A model generated the notes under the pieces. It was given only the letters and a program-made list of their open reading frames with translations, had not been told where the DNA came from and searched no databases. From contig LJCX01000027.1 in the NCBI GenBank assembly GCA_001298545.1, forward strand, positions 248,001 through 312,000: a DNA stretch of 64,000 nucleotides, in the 5' to 3' direction. The translations under genes and the position numbers were made by a program. Source of the DNA: Actinobacteria bacterium OV320. Lineage in GTDB: Bacteria; Actinomycetota; Actinomycetes; Streptomycetales; Streptomycetaceae. This document shows positions 63,453-64,000 of the stretch, piece after piece; the first letter of the stretch is position 1, and each line of letters starts with the position of its first letter.

Positions 63453-64000
63453 ATGACCGCCCGTTACTGCTCGCTCGCCCAGCAGTCGGCCCCCGCCTTC
63501 GCGCCGGGGCTGGCCGCCGAGCGGCTCGGCGCGCTGATGAGCGGGCGCCGGATGTGGGTCAACGGCACGGTGCTGCACTACTGCTTCCTCGACGGCGAGA
63601 GCGACGGGTCGGTCATCGCCCTGCCGGGTTCCGGGGGGACCCGCTGGGTGTCCTGGGTCGGCGGCGAGGACCAGCGGGAGGTGGTGCGGGACTGCTTCCG
63701 CGAGTGGCGGGAGCTGGGCATCGGGGTGTCCTTCGCCGAGGTCGCCGACCGCTCGGAGGCGGAGCTGCGCATCGGGTTCCAGCCGGGTGACGGCTCCTGG
63801 TCGGCGGTGGGCCGGGACGCGCTGTCGGCCGGACTCAACGAGCGGACCATGAACTTCGGCTGGGACCTGACCGCGCCCGGGGAGCGCGCGACGGCCCTGC
63901 ACGAGATCGGGCACGCGCTCGGCATGCAGCACGAGCACCAGAACCCGTTCGCCGGCCTCCACTGGGACGACGAGGCCGTGTACGCCGACCTCGCGGGCCC
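63453..64000 (+). CDS. Zinc metalloprotease (M12/metzincin type), 3' end beyond the window
   Basis: Starts at ATG 63453 (MTARYCSLAQQSAPAFAPGL) and is cut by the right edge after about 182 residues. The metzincin zinc motif HEIGHALGMQHEHQNP (HExxHxxGxxH) is intact near residues 151-162, preceded by TMNFGWDLTAPGERATALHE. No signal peptide is present, unlike most secreted astacin- or matrixin-like enzymes, so it may act in the cytoplasm. Divergent from the LuxR-type regulator across only 72 bp, it is probably controlled by it and adds a third protease class to this locus. Confidence 0.85.
   Translation, partial: MTARYCSLAQQSAPAFAPGLAAERLGALMSGRRMWVNGTVLHYCFLDGESDGSVIALPGSGGTRWVSWVGGEDQREVVRDCFREWRELGIGVSFAEVADRSEAELRIGFQPGDGSWSAVGRDALSAGLNERTMNFGWDLTAPGERATALHEIGHALGMQHEHQNPFAGLHWDDEAVYADLAG

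Overview
The window is high-GC actinobacterial chromosome, almost certainly Streptomyces. Third codon positions are nearly all G or C, and GTG starts are common. The gene set is typical of the genus: class F sortase, SpoIIE-type phosphatase with a HATPase domain, LysX fusion, Rpf/LysM/M23 hydrolase, GH19 chitinase with a ricin-type lectin, monomeric isocitrate dehydrogenase, actinobacterial GlgA/GlgC, and several ECF sigma factors. No rRNA, tRNA, CRISPR array or intact insertion sequence was seen. Three decayed genes give it the look of a chromosome-arm-proximal region with some turnover.

Layout. 1-9.8 kb: cell surface (partial secreted protein, sortase, polysaccharide deacetylase, LysX), a universal stress protein, a CapA-like lipoprotein, and an ECF sigma / hypothetical / zinc anti-sigma row. 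9.8-15 kb: Nei-type glycosylase, PAS-GAF-SpoIIE-HATPase regulator behind a small secreted protein, and a lipase-maturation-factor-like membrane protein. 14.9-20.2 kb: a translationally coupled L-fucose/L-rhamnose-type operon (dehydrogenase, aldo/keto reductase, mutarotase, lactonase) divergent from a FadR/GntR repressor with a visible operator, then an amidase. 20.2-23.7 kb: a 57-residue orphan peptide gene, a degenerate HD protein and two atypical SDRs. 23.8-28.7 kb: a WS/DGAT acyltransferase gene broken by a 155-bp imperfect duplication, then glgC, glgA and an FhuF-type Fe-S protein. 28.9-34.3 kb: transporter, Rpf-type hydrolase, gnd, small genes, panD. 34.5-37.2 kb: a GH64 glucanase remnant, then a chitinase with a DasR-like operator inside its promoter and an NPP1 protein. 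37.3-42.2 kb: a large SMI1/KNR4 protein, a membrane-anchored ricin-lectin protein and a YihY/BrkB protein. 42.3-50.5 kb: fasciclin lipoprotein with a sulfite-oxidase-like Mo enzyme, a SalK/SCO6745-type protein behind a perfect palindrome, an ABC exporter behind a textbook SoxR box, a flippase-like protein, gene remnants and an MscS channel. 50.5-55.5 kb: M1 aminopeptidase, isocitrate dehydrogenase, N-formylglutamate amidohydrolase.

The most interesting region is 55.8-64 kb. An ECF-like sigma gene overlaps by 4 nt a small acidic protein gene that has no zinc motif and no membrane anchor. Next to it are a cytoplasmic-looking subtilase, a divergent TPR-CHAT (caspase-like) protease, a large LuxR regulator and a zinc metalloprotease that also lacks a signal peptide. 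I infer a proteolysis-controlled sigma switch, logically similar to the CHAT protease / Csx30 / sigma module of type III-E CRISPR but without CRISPR. This is a hypothesis from context and domains, not a demonstrated system.
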